Below are positions 46,426 to 57,509 of a DNA stretch of 64,000 nt, piece by piece. The position numbers were made by a program, and so were the translations under genes. Each line of letters opens with the position of its first letter. The stretch's first letter is position 1. Source of the stretch: Hypholoma sublateritium FD-334 SS-4 (Eukaryota; Basidiomycota; Agaricomycetes; Agaricales; Strophariaceae); contig KN817534.1 of the NCBI GenBank assembly GCA_000827495.1, forward strand, positions 322,653 to 386,652, read 5' to 3'. The notes beneath the pieces were generated by a model. The model did no database searches and was not told the DNA's origin. It was given only the letters and a program-made list of their open reading frames with translations.

Positions 46426-48011
46426 CTACCCCTTTGCCACTGGCAACAAGACATTGAGGTCCTTCTCGCAATTTTCCCAGTCCCGTCGGACCACCTCCGC
46501 ATGGCGCACAGACCGCGCCTCGAACACCGCCGGAAAATCACGCGGAGCGCTTGTAATCTGAATCGAAGTGTCAGAGTTTTCAATCCCCAGCGCCTACGCA
46601 GCGATGCAAAACACGCACGTTCCCAGTGAACCCCGCATCACTGTCGTCGTACCGGAAAGCGAGACCGGTCTCTGCGTTGGGCCCCTGCGCCTTGCGTATG
46701 TTGAACGTCCAAAGGAGCATGGCTATCTCAATCCAGAGCGTTTGCTCCGCAAAGGGGATGCCGGGACATACTGGTTAAGAGAGTGTGGATATGATAGGCT
46801 AAGTGAGGGGGCTACTGGTCGCAGAGAAAAAGAATGCGTACTCCTGCGGCCGAAGCCAAATGAACTCGTTTCGTAATTTGAGAGTAACTTGCCCTTGACA
46901 TCGAGGAACCTCTCGGGCTCGAACGAGTCGGGGTTTGCGTATCTGCCCGGATCGTGTTCAATTGCCCTAAGTCACCTTGTTATATTCCTTCCTGCCAGTA
47001 AGTTTAGAGAACAGATACTTACCATGTTACATCAAATACAGTGGTCCCCGCAGGAATGAAATAATGTTCCCCATTGTACTCGACGATGTCATCAGCAGTG
47101 GACTCATGAGGGACGCCGAACCGAACGCTTGGTCGCCAGCGTACCGTTTCTACGGCTGATAAATACAGGAATGAGGATAGTCAAATAGACGCACCTACCG
47201 CGCACAACAGCCTCAATATGTGGTAGACGCGAGCGATCGGCAAATGATGGTAGATGGTCAGGCCCTACAATATCGTCGATCTGTTTCTGGGCTTTATTTA
47301 TCCATTCCGGATGCATGATGCATGCTAGAATGAATGTCTGAAGAGCGACTGTCGTCTTCACAGTCTAGCATTAACTCTTGTGTATCGATAAATATTAATA
47401 ATGTGGTCTCTCACAGTTTCAATGGCAGCCTGCGGATTAACGACGGCGCCAATCAATAATTACCCAAGAGACGCGCCCACGGCGTATGGGTGAATACTAC
47501 TCACCGCTGCGAACTGGTTCATAAAACGGCTTTGATCCCCCTCGGGCTTGTCGACTCTCGCGAATTCTGACGCCCACCTATTTTACAGAAGCATCAGCGT
47601 GTCTTTGAGTGTCTCTAGATTACTTGCTGGCATACGTGTTCATGCCAGAGCTTTTCCCAGACACGGCCTCGCGGACGAGTCTATCATATAGCTCATCCTC
47701 ATGTTGACGATATGCCTTGGCGCGAGTGCGCCACGGCATCGGTCCAGGAATCCAGTCCAAGAACGGGAATATGTTTATAATGCTTGCAGTCGGCGCACTC
47801 AATTTAGCAAGCTCTTCGACGGCCTTTCAATGACTGCGATGTCAGCTCCCGAAAGCAAAAATAGAGGTGCAGCGCACATTTATGGCACCTTTGAGGTCAG
47901 GAGAATCATACTGTACGCCAAATGCAGCTGCGAGAGTCGTGCTCACGGAAACCCTATCAGAAGTATGGTGCTCCCAGCAACGGCGATTTGACGAAGCTCG
48001 AAGTTATCCAT
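46426..48011 (-). pseudogene. Cytochrome P450 copy B, 5' third deleted
   Basis: Read 48011 to 46426. It starts exactly like copy A (MDNFELRQIAVAGSTILL) but after about 18 residues jumps to the acceptor and exon that in copy A begins at about residue 190 (GFP, then STTLAAAFGVQYDS). In the read frame a stop follows at once (GGTTTCCGTGA). The proline hinge, B-C helices and first substrate-recognition regions are therefore missing. Downstream the exons are well kept: LSAPTASIINIFPFLDWIPG, HPEWINKAQKQIDDIVGPDH, the meander and the heme-loop exon FGFGRR, and a clean C-terminus LLPVAKG. A single clean deletion, not gradual decay, fits best. No functional P450 is expected. Confidence 0.85.
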
Positions 48012-48139
48012 CAAATGATTGAGAGGTATGGACTGGTTGTTTTAGGCTTCAAGACACAGGGAGGCTGACGACTCTGTCTTCAGGCCGGTTTTAAAAGAAA
48101 AATCGACGAGAGTTTGGTTGAGCGGCTGTACTGCTTGTG

Positions 48140-48515
48140 GGAGAATCCTATGTACATATAAGTTGTATTTGTATCATGTTCTATTTATTGTTACGTTCAC
48201 ATAAACTTCAAGCCGATGTACAGATGATCCCACAAAAGTTATGCGGCATTACATTAGTATTCACCAAATTAGATACGTGTATAACGGCGCATCTACGGCG
48301 GTACTATACCTGAGTCACGTCGATAGACGTGACCAGTCCATGTCAAGATTGAAGAGTGTGCACTTAGTAAATGGATATAGTCAAACTGAGGAGGCAAAGA
48401 ACCTTCAGTGCAGCTTGAGCATTGCGCAGGCAGCAAGACGCGGAGGACAAGTACATGTAGATCTCGGCTCTAATCAGCTTATGTGCGAGCAGTGTTTTAT
48501 AGAAACAAATCCGTC
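48140..48515. repeat. Duplicated P450 upstream spacer, unit 2
   Basis: Diverged direct repeat of 45505-45890, in the same position relative to the start of copy B. Confidence 0.6.
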
Positions 48516-48669
48516 GGCGTGGACGGTGGCGTTCACATTGAGTTTCAAAGCTTCATTTTGCAGAATGTCATGATCAGATCCTGCAAGGTCTGCATATCGC
48601 CGGGTTACGGCCCATAGACAATTGCCCTGGTTGGCCCTGCAGATTTCCGTGTAAATAGAGCTGTAAGTC

Positions 48670-48800
48670 GGACGCCTACCGTACAACGGCAAATACTGTG
48701 GTTCCCGCGAGGACAAATGTTTGTTCGCCGTTATAATTGACGATATCGTTGGCCTTTGATTGGTGGGAGACACCGAACTGCGCTTCCAGGATGCCAAAGA
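48670..48800 (-). pseudogene. P450 relic D
   Basis: The minus strand reads FGVSHQSKANDIVNYNGEQT and then AGTTVFAVV, clearly the block after the ExxR helix of copies A and C. Flanking exons are unrecognisable. Confidence 0.75.
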
Positions 48801-49491
48801 AGAGCGTCTATTTCAATGACAGAACACAAGCAAAACTATTTGACTCAGATAAAATTATGAACCGTGACATACCGTGAATAAATAACTCATCCCACATCGC
48901 TCGGTTGAGCGCAATAGTCGTCGGAACGCCAGAACATCGTATGATTGAGCGTACTAGCTGATGTGCAGGTCGGCTCGCTTGGCAGATACAGTCTCAGGTT
49001 GGTGTCGCCCGTCCTCCTCTGCACTCAGCTGAAGGGTTGCTGCACCTTCCCTTCTCTATGTCTCCGCATTTTCTCTAAAAATGTCGAGGGCGGTGTTCGT
49101 TTTAATTTTGAGTGAACAACGCGTTCAATTCGCTTGTTCGCGTTTCAGCGGCCAGGAAAGACAGTTGTCGAGCGGTGTTTTCCAAGATTGGAGTTGTGGG
49201 TTCAATGTGGGTTGGTTGTAACTTGTGGGTGGTGACGGAAGTGCCTTGGAGGTCACGAGCCCACCAATGGGTCCAATGGGTCGCTCCGTTTGGCCCGGCG
49301 GGGTAGAAAGAGGTTGAAAGTGGTCTACTTACTTACAGTCAATTTGTACAGTCACAATAAAGAAACACAATTACACAAGGATTGGTGGATGGCACTGAAC
49401 TGCTCTCCCCTGAGTCCTTCCCCCACCTTCCCTCATTCATTGGAAATCCTGCGTGCAGTTCCGTATCGATTCCCTGTCAACTTACTCCTTT

Positions 49492-51781
49492 GTCGCTGGC
49501 AGTAATACGTTGAGGTCCTTTTCGCATCCTTCCCACTCCTGCCGAGCAACTTCCGCATGGCGCACAGACCGCGGCTCAAACACCACGGGGAACTCGTGTG
49601 GCGTATTTGTGATCTACATAGAAGGCGTCAATAAATTCCACCCTTAGAGGATAAGTATGCTCGCGCAGGTATTGGGATGAACACGCACGTCACCAGTGAA
49701 TGCCTCGTCGCTGTCGCTATACTGGAAGGCGAGTCCGGTCTCTGCGCTGGGTTTCTCCGTCTTGCGGATGTTGAACGTCCAGAGAAGCATAGCAATCTCG
49801 ATCCAGAGTGTTCGTTCCGCGAAGGGGATGCCGGGGCACACTGGATATGTCAGTTCGAGCGAAATTGATCGGAAAAGGAATAGCGTACTCCTGCGGCCAA
49901 AGCCAAATGCACTTGTTTCGTAATTTGAGCGAAGCTGGCCCTTATCGTCGAGGAACCTCTCGGGGTTGAAGGAGTCGGGGTCTACGTATCTGGCCGGATC
50001 GTGTTCAATTGCCCTGAGTCATGTGTTGAAAAAGTTGCAGATATTCTGGAGGACAGATGCTTACCACGTTACAGCAAAGACGGAGGCTCCCGCAGGAATG
50101 AAGTACTGCTCTCCGTTGTACTCGATGACATCATCGGCAATCGATTGATGGGGGACGCCAAACCGCGCCGCAGGCCGCCAGCGCAGAGTTTCTGCAGCCA
50201 ATAAAATGGGGGGAATGATGATGTTCGAGTAAATATACTTACCGCGCACAGCAGCTTCAACATACGGCAGACGTGACCGATCCGCGAAAGATGGCAGACG
50301 GTCAGGCCCCACGATATCGTCGATCTGCTCTTGGACTTTGTGCATCCAATCCGGGTACATGATGCACGCAAGAACGAATGTCTGGAGAGCAACCGCTGTC
50401 TACAGGCTCGTTGGCATTGATTCTGCTACATTAATGATGTGGCCTCTCACAGTTTCAATGGCGGCCTGTGTGGCGCACGCGAAAGCAGTGGATGTTACGG
50501 TGGCATAAGCAGGTAATTACTTGAGATACAATGCCTGAGGGAATAAACGGATGCTACTCACCGATGCGAATTGATTCATAAACCGGCTTTGGTTCCCTTC
50601 AGGCTTGTCGCCTCTCGCGAACTCCGCTGCCCAGCTGCATGTAAGGATCAGCACAGTTTTACTTCGATAGATCAATGTCGCATGTTGACGTACGTATTCA
50701 TACCGGAACCTGTCCCAGACACGGCCTCGCGGACGAGCTTCTCGTAGAGGTCACCGTCCCGTTTTCGAAATGCTTTCGCACGAGTGCGCCATGGCATAGG
50801 TCCAGGAAGCCAGTCTAGAAACGGTAACATGTTGATAATGCTTGACGTTGGCGTGCACAATGTGATAAATTCTTCAGCGGCCTGCCGACATTTAAAGAGT
50901 AAACATCAAGCAGGAGAAAAAAATACCAATACGCACAGACATGATTTCGTGTTGCTCAGGTTCGTCTCCGGTAGGACAGTGTATGCCAAACATGGCCGTA
51001 AGATTGGTACTTGCGGGAACCCTAATTTTCAGTGAGTGGGGGAGGTACCACAGGGTTTAGGTATTAATTTGAGCTCACCGGTACAAGTGTCTGGCCCAAT
51101 TTTTTCCACCATCGTCCAGGAGATGCTGTAAGGTTAGCAACGATTCAAATTTCTGGAGGGGTTCCGTCAGCCCGGCGCGGACGGACGACATAATCCCAGT
51201 GGTCAATTTTCGACCAACGTTAAATCCCTCAGTTTGGTCGTGAAAGGCCCAATACGACTGATTGGGATCGATGTAACGGACCTGTAGTGTCTGACTAAGA
51301 AAGGCGGCGTGGTTCGGCGGAAACTGCGACGCACAAAATAATACTCTTTCGGCCGCGCGGAAAACTTTGCAGCCCGCTTTTCGAGCAAGTCCTTTGCAAC
51401 TGCCATATCGCCAATCAAAATAACGGGCTACACACAGATAAAGTAAAGCACATTACTTCAGTACCGGCGGGGGGGACGTGAAACTACGTACAGTGCCCGC
51501 CAGGTTCAAGGACACCAGCCCGCCGTAAGTCTCAAGTAGAGAACGAAAGTACGATCCGAGGTGCTAACGAACAGCGTTAGAACTCTACATGTGTATGTGA
51601 CGAGCCGCCGTGAGCTCACCTGATTGGGAAGCTGCAACGCATTTCCGAGGATGGGTAGCCCTCGCGGGCCTGGTGGGGTCTTGTACCCAGCTTTAGGTCG
51701 AGCGCCGATATACATGCCCAATAGCACCAGGAGAATGGTGCCACCGACGAGAGCAATGTGACTAGTTTCGATGCTATCCAT
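49492..51781 (-). CDS. Cytochrome P450 monooxygenase, copy C (intact)
   Basis: Read 51781 to 49492, about 510 residues. Same exon plan as copy A: anchor IALVGGTILLVLLGMYIG, hinge TPPGPRGLPILGNALQLPNQ, HLGSYFRSLLETYGG, VILIGDMAVAKDLLEKRAAK, a middle block with FHDQTEGFNVGRKLTTG, STNLTAMFGIHC, IINMLPFLDWLPGPMPWRTR, the ExxR motif ETLRWRP, meander SFNPERFLDDKGQLRSNYET and heme exon FGFGRR joining CPGIPFAERTLW. The C-terminus is DLNVLLPATKE. A TATATAA (51842-51848) stands about 60 bp upstream. The segment between the STNL block and the PTSS block differs most from copy A (CPTGDEPEQHEIMS), a region where substrate specificity often changes. Confidence 0.9.
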
Positions 51782-51841
51782 TGCACTGAGAGTTCCGGAC
51801 TGGTCAATACATGCGCTGAGAGTCCGGGGGGAGGGGGTTTT

Positions 51842-51848
51842 TATATAA
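51842..51848 (-). promoter_or_regulatory. TATA box of P450 copy C
   Basis: A TATATAA-type box (reverse complement TTATATA) about 60 bp upstream of the start codon at 51781. Confidence 0.5.
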
Positions 51849-52029
51849 TTCGATGTCCCAAATTAGATCTGATTTCAAGGCTTCATATCGCAGGATGTTT
51901 AATGCCATCGCATTATTCATCAGATTTTGTTACAGTACATCGAGCGGACGTGTACGCACATCGCTGTGGAACGCCTCGTTGCATGGCGTGGGGTGTCTGG
52001 ATCACATCCTCCGACTTGTTGAATGTTGA

Positions 52030-52720
52030 AAATCATAGCAGTCCACAGCGTCCGTCCTGAAAACTGGATATACTGACACATAGATTAGTTCACCGGACAC
52101 CGCAGAGCCATAAATACTGTAGCATACTTCTCCCCACAAAATCAAAGCAGATTTGGCCACTCTCTGGGTCAAATTGGTAAGGGGCTCCACATCTCGCCGG
52201 GTCATGGTAACGTATTCTTGGTGGCGTGTCAGATTTCAGATATATAAAGTTCAAGTTGTAACACGGGCGCTTACCACGCAACAGCGAATGTTATGGATAT
52301 TGTTCACCTTTATATTTGACAATGTCGTCGACCCATGATTGGTAGGGGAAAGTGTTACTGAACGCTAACAATGAGGTTCTGTATCAGGTAGACACAGGGG
52401 ACATTATCTGTGCACATAAATGGGACATACCACAAATAATTGCCTTTCCATGAGAACTATCAGCAAAAGAAGGCAGGCGTTCAGGCCCGCTTCCTTCTAG
52501 ACCTCATGAGGTAGGTTTAAATAACTGTTTGAAGCGATGGCGATGACGATAGCAAAGGCCGCTGACTGGTCCCCAGTCATTGGCACAAATTTTCGTGGAA
52601 GCCTATATTGTGTACTTTGTAAGTACATATCCACAGCTTACACATTAGACGATTACTCACTTCTACGAATTGGCTCAAAAAATGGCCATGTTCGGTAGAG
52701 CGTGATGACCGCTGCAATGT
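52030..52720 (-). pseudogene. P450 relic E
   Basis: A row of degraded P450 exons in correct order on the minus strand: SRSTEHGHFLSQF (near 52690), GPERLPSFADSS (near 52470), YQSWVDDIVKYKGEQY followed by a stop (near 52310), and HDPARCGAPYQFDPES (near 52190). Frames are broken between and within blocks and no heme loop survives. It is an older decayed member of the array. Confidence 0.75.
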
Positions 52721-53099
52721 AAGGGCGACAGAATGTGTAATCGAAGAAACCAGCTGACGTCGAGGTGGAATGAGGCGGCAGATTCGTCACTTCGCCGCCC
52801 AGCTTCTGTTAGCGATTTCCTCCTCCATTCCCTTTTGATTTTCATCAGCACCGTCACCACGGTCGCACAGGATGTTGGTCGACGGTGCACTTTCCGTGTA
52901 GAGTGCAGTGAGTATGGTCCGCTTGCTAACAGGGGGCAACGCCGAGAGACGACACCGCGCAGAAGCACTCGAGCCTCTTGCAGACGGCGAGCACGACTTG
53001 GAAGAAATCGAGTAATCGTTAATATCGGAGCCTATTAGTATCAGCCGGTGCGCGAAGCGGTCTTCAAGATCGGCCCATAGATGTGACGCGGTGACGGAG
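52721..53099. other. Spacer without recognised features
   Basis: Short open frames on both strands but no family motif. Confidence 0.4.
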
Positions 53100-53193
53100 T
53101 TACAGCTGTTTTCATATAGGTTGGCACTAATGCGTCATTTTTGAAGTGTGATCAAATTTGCTAATTTGCTAATTTTCCCATTCAGGTTGCATT
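53100..53193 (+). repeat. Inverted repeat, left copy
   Basis: A 94-bp sequence from TTACAGCTG to GGTTGCATT, present in inverted orientation at 56847-56947, where it carries one 7-bp insertion. Contains the double motif TTTGCTAATTTGCTAA. Confidence 0.9.
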
Positions 53194-53199
53194 CGACTC

Positions 53200-53450
53200 G
53201 ATCATGGACAAACTTTCGGTCAGCAGGCGCTGTCGAGGATTCCTCCAAGATACGGGTGATGTTCGAGGATAGTTTGGATTCTGGAAGCGCATGATGATCT
53301 GAGCAAGTTGAATTGAGGGCATTCGACGAAGATGTGATGAGGGTCCTCAAATGCAAGGCATCCCAAGTGGCACCACGGTTGCTGGTCATCTTTCAGACGG
53401 GCTGAACGAGAGAGGGCGGTGTCCAAGAAAATGTTAAAGTGCTGCACAGT
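53200..53450 (-). mobile_element. Reverse-transcriptase-type retrotransposon relic (C-terminal zinc-knuckle end)
   Basis: The minus strand reads DTALSRSARLKDDQQPWCH and LGCLAFEDPHHIFVECPQFN, the CxxxC...HHIFxxCP pattern found at the C-terminal end of LINE-like RT/RNase H polyproteins. No RT core is nearby, so this is a short relic. It abuts the left inverted repeat. Confidence 0.65.
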
Positions 53451-53607
53451 GCAGCCTGCTCGTCGCCGTGGTCACGAGGGCGCCTGCCGAGCTCCCGTGA
53501 CTGATATCGTCAGAAATGTTTACATAATGAGTCACGATGCGTGATCTAGTCACTTTGTCTCACCGGGCACCGGGCACCCACTCCCAACCCATGCTCGACC
53601 CACTCCC

Positions 53608-54841
53608 ATGACTCCGCTGCCAGTTAACGTTCCCAGCAGACTACAACACATCGCTCATGTCGTGAGCGCATACGATAAGTGCCTGAGACTTGAGAAGACT
53701 CTTCAATCAACCATAGATAATGGGGGAAAAATTGGGAACAACCTGGTTTACGTCCGAATATTGGGTTATCTTATACATCATGTTCCCGGAGACCGAGGGC
53801 TGAAAACGGTCGTTGAAGAGATCAGCTCGTGCAATGGCGATTGCGCTCTTCTTACTGTCGGGCAGATGTATTACGATCACTATATTAGAGCGTGTAAGTT
53901 CATAAACCNATTCATTCACAGTCAGATTACCTGACGTGGTCCTAGTTCGAGCTAATAAGGGCACGGTGCCAACNCCCTCCAATCACGCATCTCGCCCTTC
54001 ATTCGATACGATGGCCGACATGATAAACGATACCTTGGTGGAGGCTCCTCAGTCGCATGCTACCGCGAAAAAACATGTCAGGNNTATACTTTCTTTCCTC
54101 GAATCGTCATTCATGCCGAATAAGTAGGCCCTTATCCGCGATGGTCATCGCTGTGTCATAACAGGAGCATATGACATACGATCTGTGAACGAAATCCGAG
54201 AGTTGAAAGAGAAGCTTATCTCCGACTCCAGCTTGCGGANGGGGCCAACGGATTGTGCGCATATATTCGCCGAGTCCACCANCTCGAGCATAGACTCGCA
54301 GTCAGCCAAACGGGATTATNCTGCAACGATGTGGGCAGTCATGTCTCGCTTCGGACACGACACCCTTCCAGACGATTTGAACGGTCCCAAAGTGCACCGT
54401 TTGGAAAACGTGATGACTATGGTTCCTGGTTTTCACCGTCTTTTCGACCAATTAATGATNTGGCTTGCTGCAATGGTGCGTCGATTAAACTTTGATTTTT
54501 TGACAGCTNTCACATATTGTGATACTCATCAGGGGGAAGAGAACAAGTATAAACTCGAAGCGGCAGATCCCTTAGNCTTACGTGGTTATCCTGAATATGT
54601 CACATTCACGACGCCAGATCGTGTAAAATTTCCTCTTCCATCTCCCACTTACCTCGCCATTCACNCTGCGTGCGCCAAAGTTGCTCATTTATCGGGCGCG
54701 GCGGAATGCATAGACAAGTTCTACCGGGACATGGAGGATGGAACGACCCTCACCTCAGACGGCACCTCAGCGAGCATATTGGAAGAGGCCATTCGGCAAC
54801 TTCAGGTTGTCGGATTCGAAGCCAAAGCCTGCGCATCATAA
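53608..54841 (+). pseudogene. HNH-nuclease family protein with an in-frame stop
   Basis: Family common in Agaricomycetes, with unknown role. Exon 1 starts MTPLPVNVPSRLQHIAHVV; an intron (donor gtaagt near 53894) joins YIRA to FRANKGTVP. The core follows: RDGHRCVITGAYD, DCAHIFAEST, WAVMSRFGHD, HRLENVMTMVPGFHRLFDQL, then after an intron NKYKLEAADP, YPEYVTFTTPDRVKFPLPSP and AKVAHLSGAAECIDKFYRDM. The stop follows EAKACAS at 54839-54841. An amber codon (TAG, 54125-54127) stands in frame just before ALIRDGHRC, where relatives have a sense codon. With eleven N bases inside the gene, this could also be a sequence error. If real, the HNH core is cut off. Confidence 0.75.
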
Positions 54842-55990
54842 ATCATTCATTTTACACCACCAGCAACCTCTTCACTGTGTAACTGTATCATAAGCTATAA
54901 TAAATCAGTTTTGCAACAGAAGATGCTGTGTGAATTTCGCAGTAAGTCGCAAATGAGAGTTTATCGATTATCGCCCAGCGGTTGGCACTTTCGAGCAGAT
55001 TATACTGGCCACCTCAGACAGTCTCTCTGGCTCAATNCCTATATTCATAAGGATCTTCTGTTGAAAAGGCCCCATAAAAGGCCTCCTTTGTGAAATGAAG
55101 CCGCCGCGACAGCGCTGGGAGGCTCCTTCACTATGACTCGCATTCCTTTAGCCCAAGCTTCCCTGTAACTAAACTAAGTGAGAAACTCAGTATATCCAAG
55201 AATAAAAGATGCCTTTCAAATGCACTGGGTTGAGTATACAAGTAATAAGAAACGACGCGTCTCTCAGGCTGTAGCGACTCTTTACCTACCACTATCTCGT
55301 TCTCCCTAGAGAGCCTGATGGATAGATTCCTTCTGTTCATGCGCCTCTCCGCTTTTGCCACTNCATTCGCCTCACTCTGGGTACGGGTATATAAAATATA
55401 CCCCAGGGTTACCCGTGCCAATCACTAACGTACGATTGTACTTCCGCCGTGTATAATTCAGACTCCTGACTCTTGANAATATAGTCCAAGCCTCGCTTAA
55501 GCGAGCATCAGGAAATGGTTCCTTTGAAGCACTTGCAAAAGCCTGTTAGAAGATCCCTTCGCAGCTGCTCAAACATAGCTCACGCGCGTCCCCTGTCCAG
55601 ACTCGTTCATCTTGNCAAGCTCTTTCCGCCCTCTTGTCTGGAGTCCGTGCGGACAGAACGCTATCGTTGGCGTCGACACCTCGATTCATATTGACAATGG
55701 AGACAGTTCTGCCTCTGGAAGCCTGACAGTCCGCAGTACTCCGGTAAGTTTCATAGGACATATTTCACTGCTTACCGCTCACGTAGCAATGTAAAATTCA
55801 GGGAAACAACTTTGCTTGGAGGACGTGTTGAACTGTCGTGTAAAAACATGATGATGGGTAGAAATATGGATGTGGATGTGTAAGATTGCGGTGCTTGTAA
55901 TTATGAGAGACGGTTGGTGGACGGCTTTTCTTCGGCTTTCTGTTTTCAGTGCTTTTGAGGAAGGGGTCACAAGCAAGGGCATGGGCCTAA
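54842..55990. other. Region without a recognised gene
   Basis: 55575-55760 is open in several frames and ends at a good donor (gtaagt) on the plus strand, but no motif is recognisable. Several N bases hamper reading. Confidence 0.35.
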
Positions 55991-56299
55991 CTATCGAATG
56001 GATAGACTGGACTCACAATGCGTCGATATGCGTTGGCCTACTTTTTTCAAGTTTTCTATACTGTAAGATGATTTCCTGAATTCAAGGGCGTGAAAGTGAT
56101 GACAACAATCCCGGATTGAAAAAGAAGGAACGTCAATCGACGCTTCGTTCGGGTTGGGACAGTCGGCAGAGTTTTGATGCCATTCCAAAGAAGCGGTAAG
56201 CATCCAGTAATGACCTCGTCCGCGACGAACGATGTTCAAGCCACGGCTGAGTAGCCAATCACGAACGGCAAAAACACGGAGAGCCAACTGTGCGCCCAT
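55991..56299 (-). CDS. Hypothetical protein of 102 residues
   Basis: The open frame starts at ATG 56299 (MGAQLALRVFAVRDWLLSRG) and stops at 55991. It has a balanced, protein-like composition (GLNIVRRGRGHYWMLTASLE) but no recognised domain, and introns cannot be excluded. Confidence 0.3.
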   Translation of the reverse strand: MGAQLALRVFAVRDWLLSRGLNIVRRGRGHYWMLTASLEWHQNSADCPNPNEASIDVPSFSIRDCCHHFHALEFRKSSYSIENLKKVGQRISTHCESSLSIR

Positions 56300-56443
56300 C
56301 GAAATCAATTAAGTGTGTAGAGGTAGTTGAGTGGTAGTATGGTGAGAGAGAATAAATATACATGGGTTGTATCGCTATAAATCAAGTTCAGGTGGGCGGT
56401 GTTACAAGAGCTACGAGATAATACTGACTGCATAAAAATGGTA

Positions 56444-56814
56444 TCATCGGCCTTTTCCATCCGTTTTGTCTAATAAATCCTTCGCTTCGTTAATCTTGCT
56501 TGCAAGGTATGGTGAGCCGCCACGATCAGGATGATTGGCGAGCNTGATCTGTNTGTGAGCGTCCTTTAAGCTGCCGCGAAGCTTGGGACCNTCTCTGCGT
56601 AGTAGATGGGTCAGCGGGATATCAAANACNTAGGATACACTGCGCACGTTAGTCCTAGAATCTGAATTGCTTCCTTGCGGTCCATTTTGGCTCTGAAGCC
56701 GCCCTTGGCGAATTCCGCTGCGCCCTTTCCGACGAAGAGCCCACGCTTGATCAATGAGCGACCAAAAATTGCGGCGGCTAAGGCACCAACGCCAACGATA
56801 ACAGGAGTGGCCAT
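56444..56814 (-). CDS. PAM18: Mitochondrial import motor J-protein Pam18/Tim14
   Basis: About 105 residues. Inner-membrane J-domain protein that stimulates mtHsp70 in the TIM23 import motor. It starts [20 protein letters not shown] with one N-terminal membrane helix, then [20 protein letters not shown] and IQILGL. One intron (containing two N) joins to [12 protein letters not shown], the invariant HPD in [20 protein letters not shown], and [12 protein letters not shown]. The length and order match the fungal family, and the HPD needed for Hsp70 stimulation is intact. Four to five N bases fall in or near the coding exons and leave single residues unknown. The right inverted repeat ends 33 bp upstream of the start and so lies in its promoter or 5' UTR. 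Confidence 0.9.
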
Positions 56815-56846
56815 ATCAGTGAAGAAAGGTTGCGGGTCGAGGCGCC

Positions 56847-56947
56847 AATGCAACCTGAATGGGAAAATTAGCAAATTAGCAAATTTGATCACACTTCAAG
56901 CTTCAAAAATGACGCATTAGTGCCAACCTATATGAAAACAGCTGTAA
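56847..56947 (-). repeat. Inverted repeat, right copy
   Basis: 101 bp, the reverse complement of 53100-53193 plus a 7-bp insertion (CTTGAAG in the left-copy orientation). Both edges are sharp. Confidence 0.9.
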
Positions 56948-57509
56948 GTGGCACCCTCACAATATATTATGTAGCTTTGATTCATTGCTATAGATGTTCC
57001 CCGATAATTTGACTTCTTCGTAACGTCATTTAGAGGGATACCGACGACCAAATTGTACCCCTGAAAATGAATGAAAATGGTACAAACAAATAAGTAAGCC
57101 ATGTGTATGAGGAGATGATGTCGCTTGAATCCGTGTGACCATCCGGGCCGAGGTTGAGATAACCGGCCATAGATTCTATTTTGGAAGGGAGCGTTGGGCA
57201 CTGAATCGGAGGTAGAGTGTCGATTCAGACGTAACGCATGTGGCGCACGTCTCGCTTTTCGCGATGCAGAACCTTCCTCTTTTCAAAGCTCAAGCGAAGC
57301 GATTGTCAATGTGGCGCTATACGTTTGTGTTAGAGCACCGCGACAGCCACATCCCTAGGGCTAGGTCACAGAATGGGGCAAGCTTTTCAAGTTGGCGCCG
57401 CCACCACTTTGAGCAACCAATACAGTGCCACCTGAATGGGAGTTTTGACAGATCTGTATATTGTCAGTTGATCGCCGTGAATCAGAGCCAAAGATATACC
57501 AATTTACCT
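56948..57509. other. Intergenic region
   Basis: No clear gene. 57420-57445 contains cacctgaatgggagtttt, loosely resembling the core of the inverted repeat. Open frames lack motifs. Confidence 0.4.

Larger units (their letters stand above)
48012..49491. other. Spacer between P450 copies B and C with a relic
   Basis: 48140-48515 is the second unit of the duplicated spacer. 48670-48800 is a P450 relic (listed separately). 48830-49490 shows no recognisable coding or repeat. Confidence 0.5.
53909..56630. other. Segment holding all ambiguous bases of the window
   Basis: Isolated N bases occur from 53909 to 56630 (nineteen or so) and nowhere else in the 64 kb. The segment lies inside the inverted-repeat pair. 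Confidence 0.95.
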
